Assembly (NCBI GenBank): GCA_036346205.1
Contig: JARFJB010001987.1
Location: 678,501-742,500, forward strand
Direction: 5' to 3'
From: Vesta saturnalis
Taxonomy: Eukaryota; Arthropoda; Insecta; Coleoptera; Lampyridae
Length of the DNA: 64,000 nt
In this document: positions 26,640 through 37,239 of the stretch, in pieces
How positions within the stretch are numbered: position 1 is the stretch's first letter
Layout of the letters: each line of letters starts with the position of its first letter
Notes under the pieces: model-generated
The model's database searches: none
What the model was told of the DNA's origin: nothing
Seen by the model: the letters and a program-made list of their open reading frames with translations, nothing else
Program-made: the position numbers and the translations under genes

Positions 26640-27060
26640 CAATTTTATACCATTTACGCAAATAGTTTCAAATTCAATGAAAATGTACCAGTGAATATTG
26701 AAGGTCATAATTCCCGAAACTAAATTAAGTAATATTATTGTACCAGAATCTATAAGCTACGCAAAAGACGGCATTTGTGAAATCCCATATGGAAACGCTG
26801 ACAAAATAGAAGTGAACTGCAACCAACAAACAGATGTCCAACCTACTTTTAACATAAAAACAAAAAAGAATTTAGATGCTGAATTTACGAATATCATCAG
26901 AACACCTCATTTAAATCTATATCTGCTTTACGTATGCAAAACCGTTACAACTTTCACCGCAACCAAATTAGCTCGTGGATCCGTTTCTTATAAAAATAGT
27001 CTCCATGTACTTACAAAGTTCAAGATTCTACGGGTAAATCGTCCGGAGTATACCACCTAA
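26640..27060 (+). pseudogene. Gypsy element B pol fragment upstream of RT
   Basis: Resumes the frame interrupted at 25653 (NPNNFIPF) and reads IIVPESISYAKDGICEIPYG, the region between protease and RT in insect gypsy elements (IPxGLTxAKDG pattern). The RT itself is not reached. One stop at about 26698 and frame changes. Confidence 0.5.
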
Positions 27061-27755
27061 AGATCGGAAACCAAATACTGTCTCTTCTGATTCTTCTTAT
27101 TCTGGTAGCGAACCTACTACAAACCTTTTTAACTATTGCTGACAACTGAAAACGTCGTTTCCTTCTGGACGTTCCTGGGCGTAGAAAACGTCACAAATAT
27201 TAATTTCCTTTGCCTTCTCTGTTTTTGCGGTTTGGTTGGGCATTGTAGGGAAGGAACTACGGAGACTTCCCCTTCGTCATCCGTAACTGAACATCCAGCC
27301 CCTTTACTCCTCCTGTCCCCATTTCTCCTAAGAAGTTTCCACCTAACTTTCCTTAGGGAGATCTTTGGGGACTTTCCCTTTTCATTTCACTTTCCTATCT
27401 GCTGTATTTGTTCTAAATTTACTCTAGCTTCCTGCTTCACTATACTGAATGAATGATGTGCGACTGGACCTAAGAGGAATGGGATGGGTTTGCCTTCCCT
27501 GTGCGAGCTTCAGTCACAATGGGATCCTGAGAATCAGAATCAATGGGGTTATATTTTCGCCGCAAATGAGATTTCCTCTTTCTCTACGACTATCTCTTAA
27601 TATCACCTATGGAACTTCATCAGTGCTAGTTCATGGTGTCATAAGATTGAGTTGGGGTCTACAATGGGCTCTTCTTCTTCAGCAACGGGGTCAAAATTTT
27701 GGGCTTTGTTTTCCTGAAGGTTGATATTTTCTTCGGCTGAGGGGTTGGGTTAACT
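27061..27755. other. Unassigned, relatively GC-rich segment
   Basis: Frames of 106 and 91 codons (27136-27456, 27449-27724) overlap by a few bases and show no recognisable domain; the first is hydrophobic and Leu/Phe-rich. It may be the far end of gypsy element B or another decayed element. Confidence 0.35.
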
Positions 27756-27757
27756 TA

Positions 27758-28125
27758 TAACTTACAAACGTTGGGACAAGTCTGCCGTAGCCCTACATAT
27801 GTTTGATAAAAATCATGTAGTAGGTGAAGTATCATTAATGAAACATGATAGTAATAAGCACGAACTTGATTGTTATGAAAGTTTAGAGATCTTCAAAAAC
27901 AAAAAAATTCTAATGAATACTGATGGTCAAGGACCTTTAGGCTACTCAAAACTCATTAAACTTTCACTTTCACCAGATTAGCAACGAAGCGTTGCTCGCT
28001 GATGGTATATATGTTAGAAATTTTCTTTAGTCCGCCGTAGTCGACCGCTGATGATGATAGCGTAGCTGTCGAAACGTGTTCGGTGTTTTTTAATTTTGTG
28101 TGGTACGTGAGTGTATTTTGTTTGT
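27758..28125 (+). pseudogene. Penelope-like 3' end, copy E
   Basis: The plus strand reads RWDKSAVALHMFDKNHVVGE then KHELDCYESLEIFKNK, LMNTDGQGPLGYSKL and a stop at 27979-27981. This is the C-terminal tail of the PLE GIY-YIG domain, matching copy C at 5800-5925. The downstream 140 bp are also shared with copy C and carry the best hammerhead-like motif of the window. Confidence 0.75.
28044..28084 (+). ncRNA. Hammerhead-ribozyme-like motif in Penelope 3' tail
   Basis: In order: ACCG (stem I), CTGATGA (28048-28054), one extra T, stem II GATAGC-GTA-GCTGTC (28056-28070), GAAA (28071-28074), short CGTG stem III, TT cleavage-type dinucleotide, CGGT (stem I partner). All core nucleotides are present except for the extra T at 28055. 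Stem I of 4 bp and a 1-bp stem III make a very minimal fold. PLEs are known to carry minimal hammerheads that act as dimers. Confidence 0.55.
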
Positions 28126-28885
28126 TAACTTATAGAGATTTTGCATTTATACATTTATTTAGGATTTCGGTTTGTCTGACACTTTAGATCAGTCTAGGGT
28201 TGGGGTATGGAACAAAGTTGGGCTTCAAAGATTTGTCCTGAGTTTATACTCGAACTTGTTCCTTCATTTTATCTTTTCTCCTAGCTTTTGTTTCCTCTAC
28301 CGAGGTGCCACTTATGCTGGAGGGGAGTTGTTACACTTCGTTTTACCTATAAAATGCCGTCGTACATACAAAATATTTGAATTTATTCCTAATTTTCTGT
28401 ATATTTCCATTTCGTTTTGAGGTAAAATAGGGTTCTAGCGAAAGAAAGTTTTGAATTTTCCTAGTTTTCCAACTGCATCGCTTAATGTAAATGTTGTCAA
28501 AGCTTAATTAATTAATAGACTTTGCTTTATCTTTATGGGTTTTACTCTATTAATGCGTTTCGACAGATATATATCTTAAATTCACGTTAACCAGTTTCCA
28601 TTTTGAAAACCAAGATCTTCGTATTACTTTAGACTCTGGCGAATGTTAACCAACAATTCGTATTCCTATATACTCTTATGTCAATATGGATAAGCCGTTG
28701 ATGCTTATTATTTTCTCTACAGCCTGACTAGCTCAGGACCTTCGTGGATTTCGTAAACCAATCTCTTCGTATTTCTCTTCATGCGAATATTAACTAACGA
28801 GTTCGTACATTCTTTTATGCGATTATTAAAAGAACACTTTATAGTGTATTTCCTTGTCTACAAACTTATTAAAGTCAGGACCTTC
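28126..28885. other. Unassigned AT-rich segment
   Basis: No recognised coding or repeat feature. Recurrent TTCGTA-TTAACTAAC-like blocks at 28600-28800 hint at an old tandem structure continuous with the next entry. Confidence 0.4.
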
Positions 28886-28985
28886 ATGGGGGTATATTCC
28901 GCCCACATATTATCTTCGTGCGGGTATATTCCTCCCACATGTTACCTTCGGGGGGGGGGTATTCGACCCACATATTTACTCTGGT
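28886..28985. repeat. Minisatellite, 32-bp unit, 3 copies
   Basis: Three copies of a unit CTTCGTGCGGGTATATTCC plus CCCACATATTA follow one another; the third has a run of ten G. Frames through it repeat a Gly-Tyr-Ile-Pro-Pro-Thr motif and are not taken as genes. Confidence 0.7.
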
Positions 28986-29384
28986 TTGGGCAAATTCTAA
29001 CCACCTACTATTCGACTGCCTGGTTACACCTTTGTGCTCAAGTCGTGCAAACATAAAATAGCGTACAACTATTTTGATTTTAATGATTAAATGATTTTGA
29101 TTTGCACGGTGTAATTGCGTTATATTCACAATGCTCTTGTGTTTTTAATTTTTGATTTTACTAAAACATAAAAGCAAAAATGTGTCTTTGTAACCTTCTG
29201 TGAGGTAGCAGACTGTCTACTCTCTTACCAAATACAATATGTGTTTGGTTAAATAAAATATTAGAATACGATTACTGACCAAGAATAAGCGCAATATATT
29301 TAATTTTATTGTAGCTGTTTCAAACGGTATGAAAGCACGAATTCAAGTTTTAAAAAACGAGCGCTCGAAAGCGTTTTTCGGTAA

Positions 29385-29820
29385 ACTTATGGGCTGGTTT
29401 AATCGACGAATACTTGCTGGGCTCGTACATGCTCCCATCTAGGCTGGAGGGGCAGTCGTATTTGGCATTCCCGTAGCATCAGCTTCCAGAGTATTTAGAT
29501 GGTTTGCCTTCGGCTCTGCGAATCCCCTTATGGTTCCAGCACGATGAAGCGCCCTCCCACTTTGTTGACCTTGTCAGTACCTGCTTAGATGCGACTTTGC
29601 CAAATCGCTAAGCAAGATTGCATTGACTCAGGAAAAATTAATTTTAACCCGTTTTTTGGAAACGAATTTGAAGTTAATAAAGTGATACATTTCAATTTTG
29701 GAGACATGAAGAGGACTGACATTGCAAGCGAACAAGTCATCAGGGCCGCAACCAACTCAGTTGCAAGAAGGTGTAGGGTTTACCTCGCTCAAGGAGGTGG
29801 GCACTTTGAGAATTAGCGGT
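29385..29820 (+). pseudogene. DD41D-type mariner transposase fragment
   Basis: The plus strand reads YLDGLPSAL, then PLWFQHDEAPSHFVDLVSTC with the second catalytic Asp and LDATLPNR. After frameshifts the last 15 residues (ARRCRVYLAQGGGHFEN) match the conserved C-terminal end of these transposases. The third catalytic Asp region is lost. GC-rich compared with the surroundings. Confidence 0.65.
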
Positions 29821-29824
29821 GATT

Positions 29825-30840
29825 TTTGACAATTTGTTTAGTAAAAGGTATTACACACATAAACATTGATAGTTTTGTTCATTGCAATATTACAGATTAA
29901 TTCGGCTACTGGAAATTGTACCAAAAAGGCAAAAGTTCTCCAAAAAAAATTACGTTCATTTTGCCACTGGTGATCTATACTATGGGTGCATAAGTCATCA
30001 AAAATCAACCGACTCGATTAATTTTTTTTTTACCGAATTAAATATTAAAATTATGCCATTTCTACAGTTTTAATTATTTATTGCTAACGATAATTAGGAT
30101 TAATTATCCACAAAATTTCAGCTAAAGTTTAAAAATTTCAATGGTTTTTATTTTTTTTTTTTTTTTTTAACTGTAACTGAAACTCCATTCCCCAAAATGA
30201 CACTGAATTCGGGAAAAAAATTTCCTACGCCATCTTGAATTCCCCACTGTGTTAGAATTTCGAAAAAAAAATTGACACCACTTAATCGGCCAATTGGCCC
30301 ATTTTACCTATACAGCAAAATGTTACGTTTGTTCTTGCGAATAGTTGAAAGTTTACTTAAAACGTTACATTTTTGTACAGAAATTCGTGGAACAAATTCA
30401 ATGCAATTTTGCCAGAAGTGCATTTTAGAGGATTACCGTCATTTTAATGATAAAAAAGGCATAGTAAACTGCAGAAGTATCAAAACCACCCTTTTCTTGG
30501 GGGGGGGGGCGATACAGTTCTTCCACTGGAAGGCTTACCCATCATCTTCATTTTTTGTAAATACTCCGTATTTCGCATAGTTTCGAAGGAAAAAAACGTT
30601 TCTCAAACACTGATAACCGATAGTCTTAGAACAAGTTTAATAAAATTTCAATACAACATTTAGATAACCATGGACATAAAGACAAAATTATTTTTATAAC
30701 AAGTGTTCATTAATGCAGAGATCGATTCGACGTAAAACATTGAGATCAGAACATCGTCGTTTTCTCGTAACTCGTTTACTGCATTTTAAATTCTGTTCCA
30801 CAGTATATACATGACAATTTACAACCACTGTATACGTTAA
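29825..30840. other. Unassigned segment with homopolymer runs
   Basis: Contains poly-T (30150-30167) and poly-G (30500-30508) runs. A 102-codon frame at 30272-30580 shows no motif. Probably decayed flanks of the mariner fragment. Confidence 0.4.
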
Positions 30841-30844
30841 TTAC

Positions 30845-31620
30845 CAATAAGTGACAGTAACTGGGATATAGGTCAACTTGGACTGATTTATTGATGAGAC
30901 AACTCTGTTTTTTAAGTACCAATATTTCGCAGATTTATTTTCTGCTTTGTCAAGGTTCTAAACGTTTTACAATGCGTCAATATAGCGATTGTAGAGTTAA
31001 ACCTCAAGCTTGCGAGCTAACTACTCACGTAACTAAACTCGATCACGTAATGACATACGAAGATACCTGAGTGATTGTCAAAGATAACAACCACAAAAAG
31101 ACGATCTTTCCTTGAGATGTGTTACATAAGGACTAATATGGGCAACATCATCAATGCTAAAAGTGATATCAAGAATTTGAGTAACATTAATTATACCTTC
31201 TTATTATCTTGCTATGTATAATTATCAGATTCTTTATAACTTACCCTGTATATTGCAAATTTTGTATTGAACGTAGATATTGTTATTAGGAATTATCAAG
31301 AACGACTAATGTTGTATGTATTTTTATCGCAAGAACGTTGAACGTCTGTATGTTACAAATTTAACACCTTCTCAGCAACTTTTAGTATTTAAATGTAAAT
31401 AGTATAGCGTTTTTATTAGCTATCTGTGTTTTCATTATTCAGATCTCAATTCTATGTAAGTTTAGTAAGAAATTCATTTACTATATTGACGCATTGTAAA
31501 ACTTTTAGAACCATGATAAAGCAGAAAATAAATCTGCGAAATATTGGTATTTAAAAAACAGAGTTGCCTCATCAATAAAGAAGCACAAGTCGACCTATAT
31601 CCCAGTTACTGTCACTAATG
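30845..31620. repeat. ~775-bp inverted-repeat unit with hammerhead-like hairpins
   Basis: 30845-30985 is inverted at 31480-31620 with high similarity; outer tips AGTGACAGTAACTGGGATAT. Each arm holds AAGCAGA-AATAA-TCTGC followed by GAAATATTGG, which is the hairpin-plus-GAAA order of PLE ends. The interior (30990-31480) shows no coding. Confidence 0.6.

Positions 31621-31624
<4 letters not shown>

Positions 31625-31667
<43 letters not shown>
31625..31667. repeat. (TA)n array abutting the 2.8-kb mariner-like element
   Basis: Pure TA ending exactly at the element tip CAGGG at 31668. Confidence 0.95.
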
Positions 31668-31670
<3 letters not shown>

Positions 31671-34445
31671 GGTCCGGCAACAAGAGCGCCTTCTTCTATA
31701 TCTTCCGTTTCATATAAGCTAGATTAATAAAATTTGGGATAGGGTTATAGTTTAGTTATGTGCATATTTTAAAATTATTCACGTGTATACAGATTGTTTA
31801 TTTAATGATGACCAAACTATAATAAAAGAAATTTAAATAGAACACCCTGTATATTATTACTTTTTTGAATTCTTAACACATTGTTCCTAACAAATTCGAA
31901 ATATATTTCCCTATCCCTAAATATAGCCGTTTTTGAGTTATGTCGATTTTTATAAAAAAAATTGAAATTACAGAGATAGCTTTGAAAATATACCTCCGTA
32001 ACCGCTGAAAAACAAAAGTTATCTAATTTATATCAGAACAAGTACACAGATAGAGCTTTCTTATAATACAAAGAAAATGTCACAATTGCACACAGGGTGT
32101 TTACAATTGACTTGCCAATCAGACATTATTCCAACTAGTAAAAGTTTACTTTTTCAAATAGAACACCCTGTATATTATTCCGTTTTTGGTTTCTACATAT
32201 TAACCCTCATCAATTCGATATACAATTCCTTATCCCTAAATATAGCCGTTTCCGAATTATTTTTAATTTTTCAAAATGAATAAGATTATTGGAACATTTT
32301 TTTTAAATCCATGGCCTCGTATAAATAGAAAAAAAAACAGTGGAAAACAATTGTATTGCAAATTAAAAAACGCAACAGAAACTAATACACTATAATTATT
32401 AAAATTATTTCTAAAAATACTAATAAAATAAAAAAAATAATTTATCGCTGATCATTAGCGATAATGATTTATATTAATTGTTCAAAATGTTGTCCGTTTT
32501 CTCGGATGCAGACCTGAAGTTGATTTTTAAAAGATTGCTCAACTCTACGCAACAACTCAAGAGGAATGCTATGAAAAGCCTGTGTTATACGATTACGCAT
32601 ATCTTCGGCAGTGGTTGGTGGTTCCCTATAGACAATACTTGTTATGTATCCCCATAAAAAGAAATTTATTCTTGTCAGATCAGGGGACCTAGCTGGCGAC
32701 CTCACAGGTCCATTTCGCCCAATCCATTTATTTGAAAAGACTCTATTGAGATAATCTCTTACATCTGCAGAGTAGTGAGCAGGAGCGCCATCATGTTGAT
32801 ACCACATTGTGGCTCTAATATCAAGAGTAATATTTTCTAATAAGCCCGGTAAATCATTACGCAAAAAGTTAAGGTACTTCTCACCATTCAAGTGTCCATC
32901 AAAAAAGAATGGACCGATGACATAATCCCCAACGATGGCACCCCAGACACTTAAAGGCCACTTATGTTGATTATCAACTTTTCTTAATAAATGTAGATTT
33001 TCTGAGGAATAATAATGAAAATTATGTGTATTAACAAATCCATTCTTATGAAATGTTGATTCATCTGTCCATAAAATATTATAAAAAAAATTTGGGTTTT
33101 GAGTAATTTTTTCTCTGGCCCAGTTACAAAATCTTACTCGATGATCGAGGTCTGCATCGCTCAATTCTTGGTGTAACTGAATATGATAGGGATGTAAGCG
33201 ATTCTTCTTTAAAAGACGGCCTACTGATCTCTCACTTATACCAACTATTTCCCTTATGTCCTTTTGGCTTCTGTGATGATCCTCTTCGATGGAGAGAAGA
33301 ACCCTCAATTCACTATCTTCATTTGTAGAAGGTTTAACACGTTCATGTTTGGAGTAATTGGCACATGAAGTTGAAATAGATCTACTCATAACTTTCTGAA
33401 ACGATCTTGCGTTTGGATGTCTTCTATCTGCATATCTTTCAGCATAAATTCTGCTGACCAATAAACAGTTTCTTTCTGCAGCACCCAATACGAATATCAT
33501 ATCAACTAACTCATTTTGTGTAAAATTCATTTTATAAAAATCTTGATTACTAACAATAACACTCGTAAATGGTTAACTACAGTTTTATTTATTTACGTTA
33601 AACATTCAATTTTTATAAGAAGCACACTTGATTTTCAAATTTTACTTGAAATTGAAGTAAATATTTGTCAAATTCTTGTTAACATGCAATGCCTCCAGTA
33701 CAAAAATTGAAATTAGTCTTCTATCATAATACATTAGTTTCTGTTGCGTTTTTTAATGTATAATACAATTGTTTTATGATGTTCTTTTTTATCTATACGA
33801 GGCCATAGATTTAAAAATGTCTCAATAATCTTATACATTTTGAAAAATTGAAAATAATTCGGAAACGGCTATATTTAGGGATAGGGAGTTGTATGGCGAA
33901 GTGATAAGGGTTAATATGTAGAAACCAAAAATGTAATAATGTATAGGGTGTTTTATTTGGAAAAGTAAACTTTTACTAGTTCGAATAATGGTTGATTGGC
34001 AAGTCAATTGGAAGCACCCTGTATGCAATTGTCATTTTTTTCACATTAAAAGGAAGCTCTATCTGTGTACTTATTCTCGTATAAATTAGATAACTTTTAT
34101 TTTTGAACAGTTAAGGAGGTACATTTTCAAAGCAAACGCAGTAATTTCAATTTTTTTTTAGAAAAATCGAAATAACTAAAAAACGGCTATATTTAGGGAT
34201 ATATATAGGGATATATATTTCAAATTTATTAGGAACAATGTGTAGAATTAAAAAAAGTAATAATATACAGGGTGTTCCGTTTAAATTTTTTTATAATAAT
34301 TTGGTCCTCTTTAAATAAACAACCTGTATTCGCGTGAATAATTTTAAAATATGCACACGACTAAACTATAACTGCATTCCAAATTTTATTAATTTAGCTT
34401 ATATAAAACGGAATATATAGAAGGCGCTCTTGTTGCCGGACCCTG
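31668..34445 (-). mobile_element. DD41-type mariner-like element with ~0.72-kb TIRs
   Basis: Tips CAGGGTCCGGCAACAAGAGC pair perfectly across both ends, flanked by TA. The inverted arms run 31668-32390 and 33715-34445. Each arm contains an internal duplication: a CACCCTGTATATTATT-led block with CCCTAAATATAGCCG occurs twice per arm (near 31845 and 32165 on the left). Thus the arms contain terminus-like CAGGGTG sequences nested inside. Between the arms lies a single full-length transposase gene. Confidence 0.88.
32469..33530 (-). CDS. Tc1/mariner-superfamily transposase, full length, third Asp replaced by Asn
   Basis: An uninterrupted 353-residue frame starting at an ATG. Residues 1-50 are a DUF4817-type HTH (ELVDMIFVLGAAERN...RIYAERYADRRHP). 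Residues 75-115 hold a second HTH. The DDE_3 catalytic core has D156 (LWTDEST) and D247 (QHDGAPAH). The third position, normally in a TPLDFFLWG motif, reads TRINFFLWG, so N289 replaces Asp; spacing from D247 is 41. The family is DD41D (rosa-like). The open frame is intact, but the enzyme should be inactive unless Asn is tolerated. The C terminus ends HFEQLI as in relatives. Confidence 0.88.
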   Translation of the reverse strand: MNFTQNELVDMIFVLGAAERNCLLVSRIYAERYADRRHPNARSFQKVMSRSISTSCANYSKHERVKPSTNEDSELRVLLSIEEDHHRSQKDIREIVGISERSVGRLLKKNRLHPYHIQLHQELSDADLDHRVRFCNWAREKITQNPNFFYNILWTDESTFHKNGFVNTHNFHYYSSENLHLLRKVDNQHKWPLSVWGAIVGDYVIGPFFFDGHLNGEKYLNFLRNDLPGLLENITLDIRATMWYQHDGAPAHYSADVRDYLNRVFSNKWIGRNGPVRSPARSPDLTRINFFLWGYITSIVYREPPTTAEDMRNRITQAFHSIPLELLRRVEQSFKNQLQVCIRENGQHFEQLI

Positions 34446-34449
34446 TATA

Positions 34450-36114
34450 TAGGGTGACATAGAAAAAAGTGCCATGCATAGTGCCACGCGATAGAGGACA
34501 CCAAAATAAGAAACAAAGTTCCTATGAACTTAGGTCCGCAACGCCTTCGTTTAAAAGATATAGGGTGTTGAATTTTAATTATTTTTTCGTTTTTTTTATA
34601 TCTTTTTACAATGATGTAATAAGCGGACGAAATTTTGTATACAGGGGCTTTTTATCACGCAGAATTCAAATATGTCCTTAGTTCTTTTATTACTGATAGA
34701 GGACGCCACATACAGGTTTCCATCTTGTTTGAATCGGTCCTAACTTTTTTGCTTTACACTGTATGTCATTTTCGACTGGAAAAATTTGTTTTCCCATCTT
34801 TTCTGCTTCAGAAAAGTATACCTTATTGAAGTCGCTAGGACCAACGGTTTACGAGAAAAATGCATCCGATGCACGCCCGTATCATTTCCAAAAGGTTCGT
34901 TCACTATTAGAACATGACTATCTTCCTCGTGTAGAATTTTGCGAATGGTTGCAAAATCAAAGACACGATATTTTTTCTTCAATTTTGTTTACTGATGAAG
35001 CTGGTTTTAGCGGTGATGGTGTTCTGAACCTACATAATATGCACCATTGGAGTGATGAAAATCCTCATTAAACCGTAATTAGAAGTCACCAATATGGATT
35101 TTCTATTAATCTGTGGGCAGGTATAATTGACAAAGACTTAATTGGCCCATTTCAATAGCCCAATCGATTAACAGGTGAACTGTATCGAAATTTCTTGGAG
35201 AATGAACTAAATACGTTATTAGAGGATGTTCCATTGGCTATTATTGGTAGAATGCGTTACTTGCATGATTGCGCGCAAGCTCACTTTTTTCGATTGGCAA
35301 GGGAATTTGTGGATAGGAGATTTGGAAATACGTGGATTGGTCGAGGGGGGCCTGTACCCTGGCTAGCTCGTAGTCCCGACCTTAATCCCCTCGATTTTTC
35401 ATTTTGGGGAGTCATGAAAAATGATGTTTATTCTGTAGAAATACATAATGAAGAGCAACTATGGATAAGAATTATGGAATCCGCAGATAGATTCCGTAAT
35501 AACCCAGGAATATTTCAAAGATGCCGTCAATCCTTAGGAAGAAGAATTGAAAAATGTATTCAAGTACAAGGACAACAATTTGAACATCTTCTAAAAATTT
35601 AATGTTTTTTTTAATCACTGCCTTTCATTGTTGCTATTAAAATTTAATTGTTGAATTATTATGTCATTGTTTTTGCAAACAAGTTACTTTGGCTCTTTTG
35701 GATAATTTGCATACATCGGATGCATTTTTCTCGTAAACCGTTGGTCCTAGCGACTTCAATAAGGTATACCTTTCTGAAGCAGAAAAGATGGGAAAACAAA
35801 TTTTTCCAGTCGAGAATGACATACAGTGTAAGGCAAAAGTTAGGACCGATTAAAACAAGATGGAAACCTGTATGTGGCGCCCTCTATCAGTAATAAAAGA
35901 ACTAAGGTCATATTTGAATTCTGCATGATAAAAAGCCCCTGTATACAAAATTTCGTCCGCTTATTACATCATTGTAAAAAGATATTTAAAAAAAAAAACA
36001 AAAAAATAATTAACCTTCAATCTTTTAAACGAAGGCGTTGCGGACCTAAGTTCATACGAACTTTTTTTCTTATTGTAGTGTCCTCTATCTCATGGCACTC
36101 TTTTCTATGTCACC

Positions 36115-36117
<3 letters not shown>
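34450..36117 (+). mobile_element. DD41D mariner-like element with ~0.42-kb TIRs, internally deleted
   Basis: Arms 34450-34878 and 35708-36117 pair over about 410 bp with few differences. The right tip read inward is CAGGGTGACATAG; the left has T in place of the first C. TA flanks both ends. The element starts only four bases (TATA) after the previous one ends. The interior contains a transposase lacking its N-terminal half. Confidence 0.85.
34876..35602 (+). pseudogene. DD41D transposase lacking its N-terminal half
   Basis: The open frame begins inside the left arm (34763) and runs in frame into RPYHFQKVRSLLEHDYLP, so the TIR is fused to mid-transposase. D1 is in LFTDEAGF. In-frame TAA (35069) and TAG (35157) follow. 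D2 is in YLHDCAQAHF and D3 in SPDLNPLDFSFWG, spacing 41. The end reads QFEHLLKI, the typical C terminus. The HTH region is missing: deletion or arm expansion removed it. Catalytic Asps are all present. Confidence 0.82.

Positions 36118-36165
<48 letters not shown>
36118..36165. repeat. (TA)n array abutting the mariner-like element
   Basis: Starts directly after the terminal CACCCTG at 36117. Confidence 0.95.
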
Positions 36166-36169
<4 letters not shown>

Positions 36170-37230
36170 TAGTGCATGTCCTTACCAAACATTAAAAAAT
36201 TAAAATTTAAATGAAATTAATAAATTAAACCGGTCGCTTAAAACAATAAAAAAAAATGCATAATTTACAAAATTAAGTAAGAGGGATTATATCTTTCACC
36301 AAACTTAGATAAATATGTGGAAAGACGTCTTTTTTTGTTTCACGTTGGAATTTGAACTTTCTATTGCATTTATGCATTTATGTAATAACGGCACAAAAAT
36401 TCTTTACATTTTGATTGGGTTTTCTTTTAGCCTTTTTTTTCCTGCTGGACGTTAATTTATTTATATTCTTGATGTGGTAATATACAAAACCATAGTTCAC
36501 ACTAAATCTTTATGGTAATATCATAATTAATAAAATTCAAAGCAAATTTCTTAATTTCCATAAAAGATTTTTCTCAATCTTAGAAATAACATAATATAGT
36601 ATGTAATCTAATACTAATACAATAGAAGCATTCAAAGTTCACTTACATAACAGTTCTATTACAAAATCGTATTTAACAAATCTTTACTTTAATTGATTAA
36701 TTACTTTGATATAATTATTTTTTGAAGCAGGAAAACTTTCAACAATTTCACCAACAGCTGCTTTTACAATACAACCAGCAATAAAAGTACCATAAATTTT
36801 ATAAATTCCAATTTTGACAGTAGGTCTAAAGAATTCTATTTAGATATTGTTGATGTTTATTATTATACTTAACTACCGTATTACATAAAATACGACCATT
36901 TAAAAATTTGCAATGGTCTACATCTTTTAAACACACTTTATTTAATTTTTTTAAACACATCTAGGTTCTTGCATCTTTAAGCTGCGTAACTAATATGCAT
37001 TTATTTATGTAAGTACTATTTAAATTGGACTAATTAAAACTGTAGCTACTTTTCCCATTATTTTGTTCACTTGGGTCTAAATTTATGGGATATTTTCAAA
37101 ATGTTAATTTCAGTCGACTAGTAAATATTTTTTAAACAATTAATTTGTATAAATTTGTTGCATTGCAGCTGCAGCAGAATATTATATACTATAGTGATTT
37201 GGGGAATATGTGAATCTGTGATTATCTACA
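36166..37230. other. Unassigned AT-rich segment
   Basis: No recognised gene. It precedes the 3' end of Penelope copy D. Confidence 0.4.
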
Positions 37231-37239
37231 TTTACCAAT

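Noticed and set aside
27136..27724. Two overlapping frames as a host gene
   Set aside because: No domain; composition is suggestive of decayed repeat DNA; no start or splice evidence.
28781..29129. Frames over the 32-bp minisatellite (Gly-Tyr-Ile-Pro-Pro repeats)
   Set aside because: Explained by the tandem repeat.
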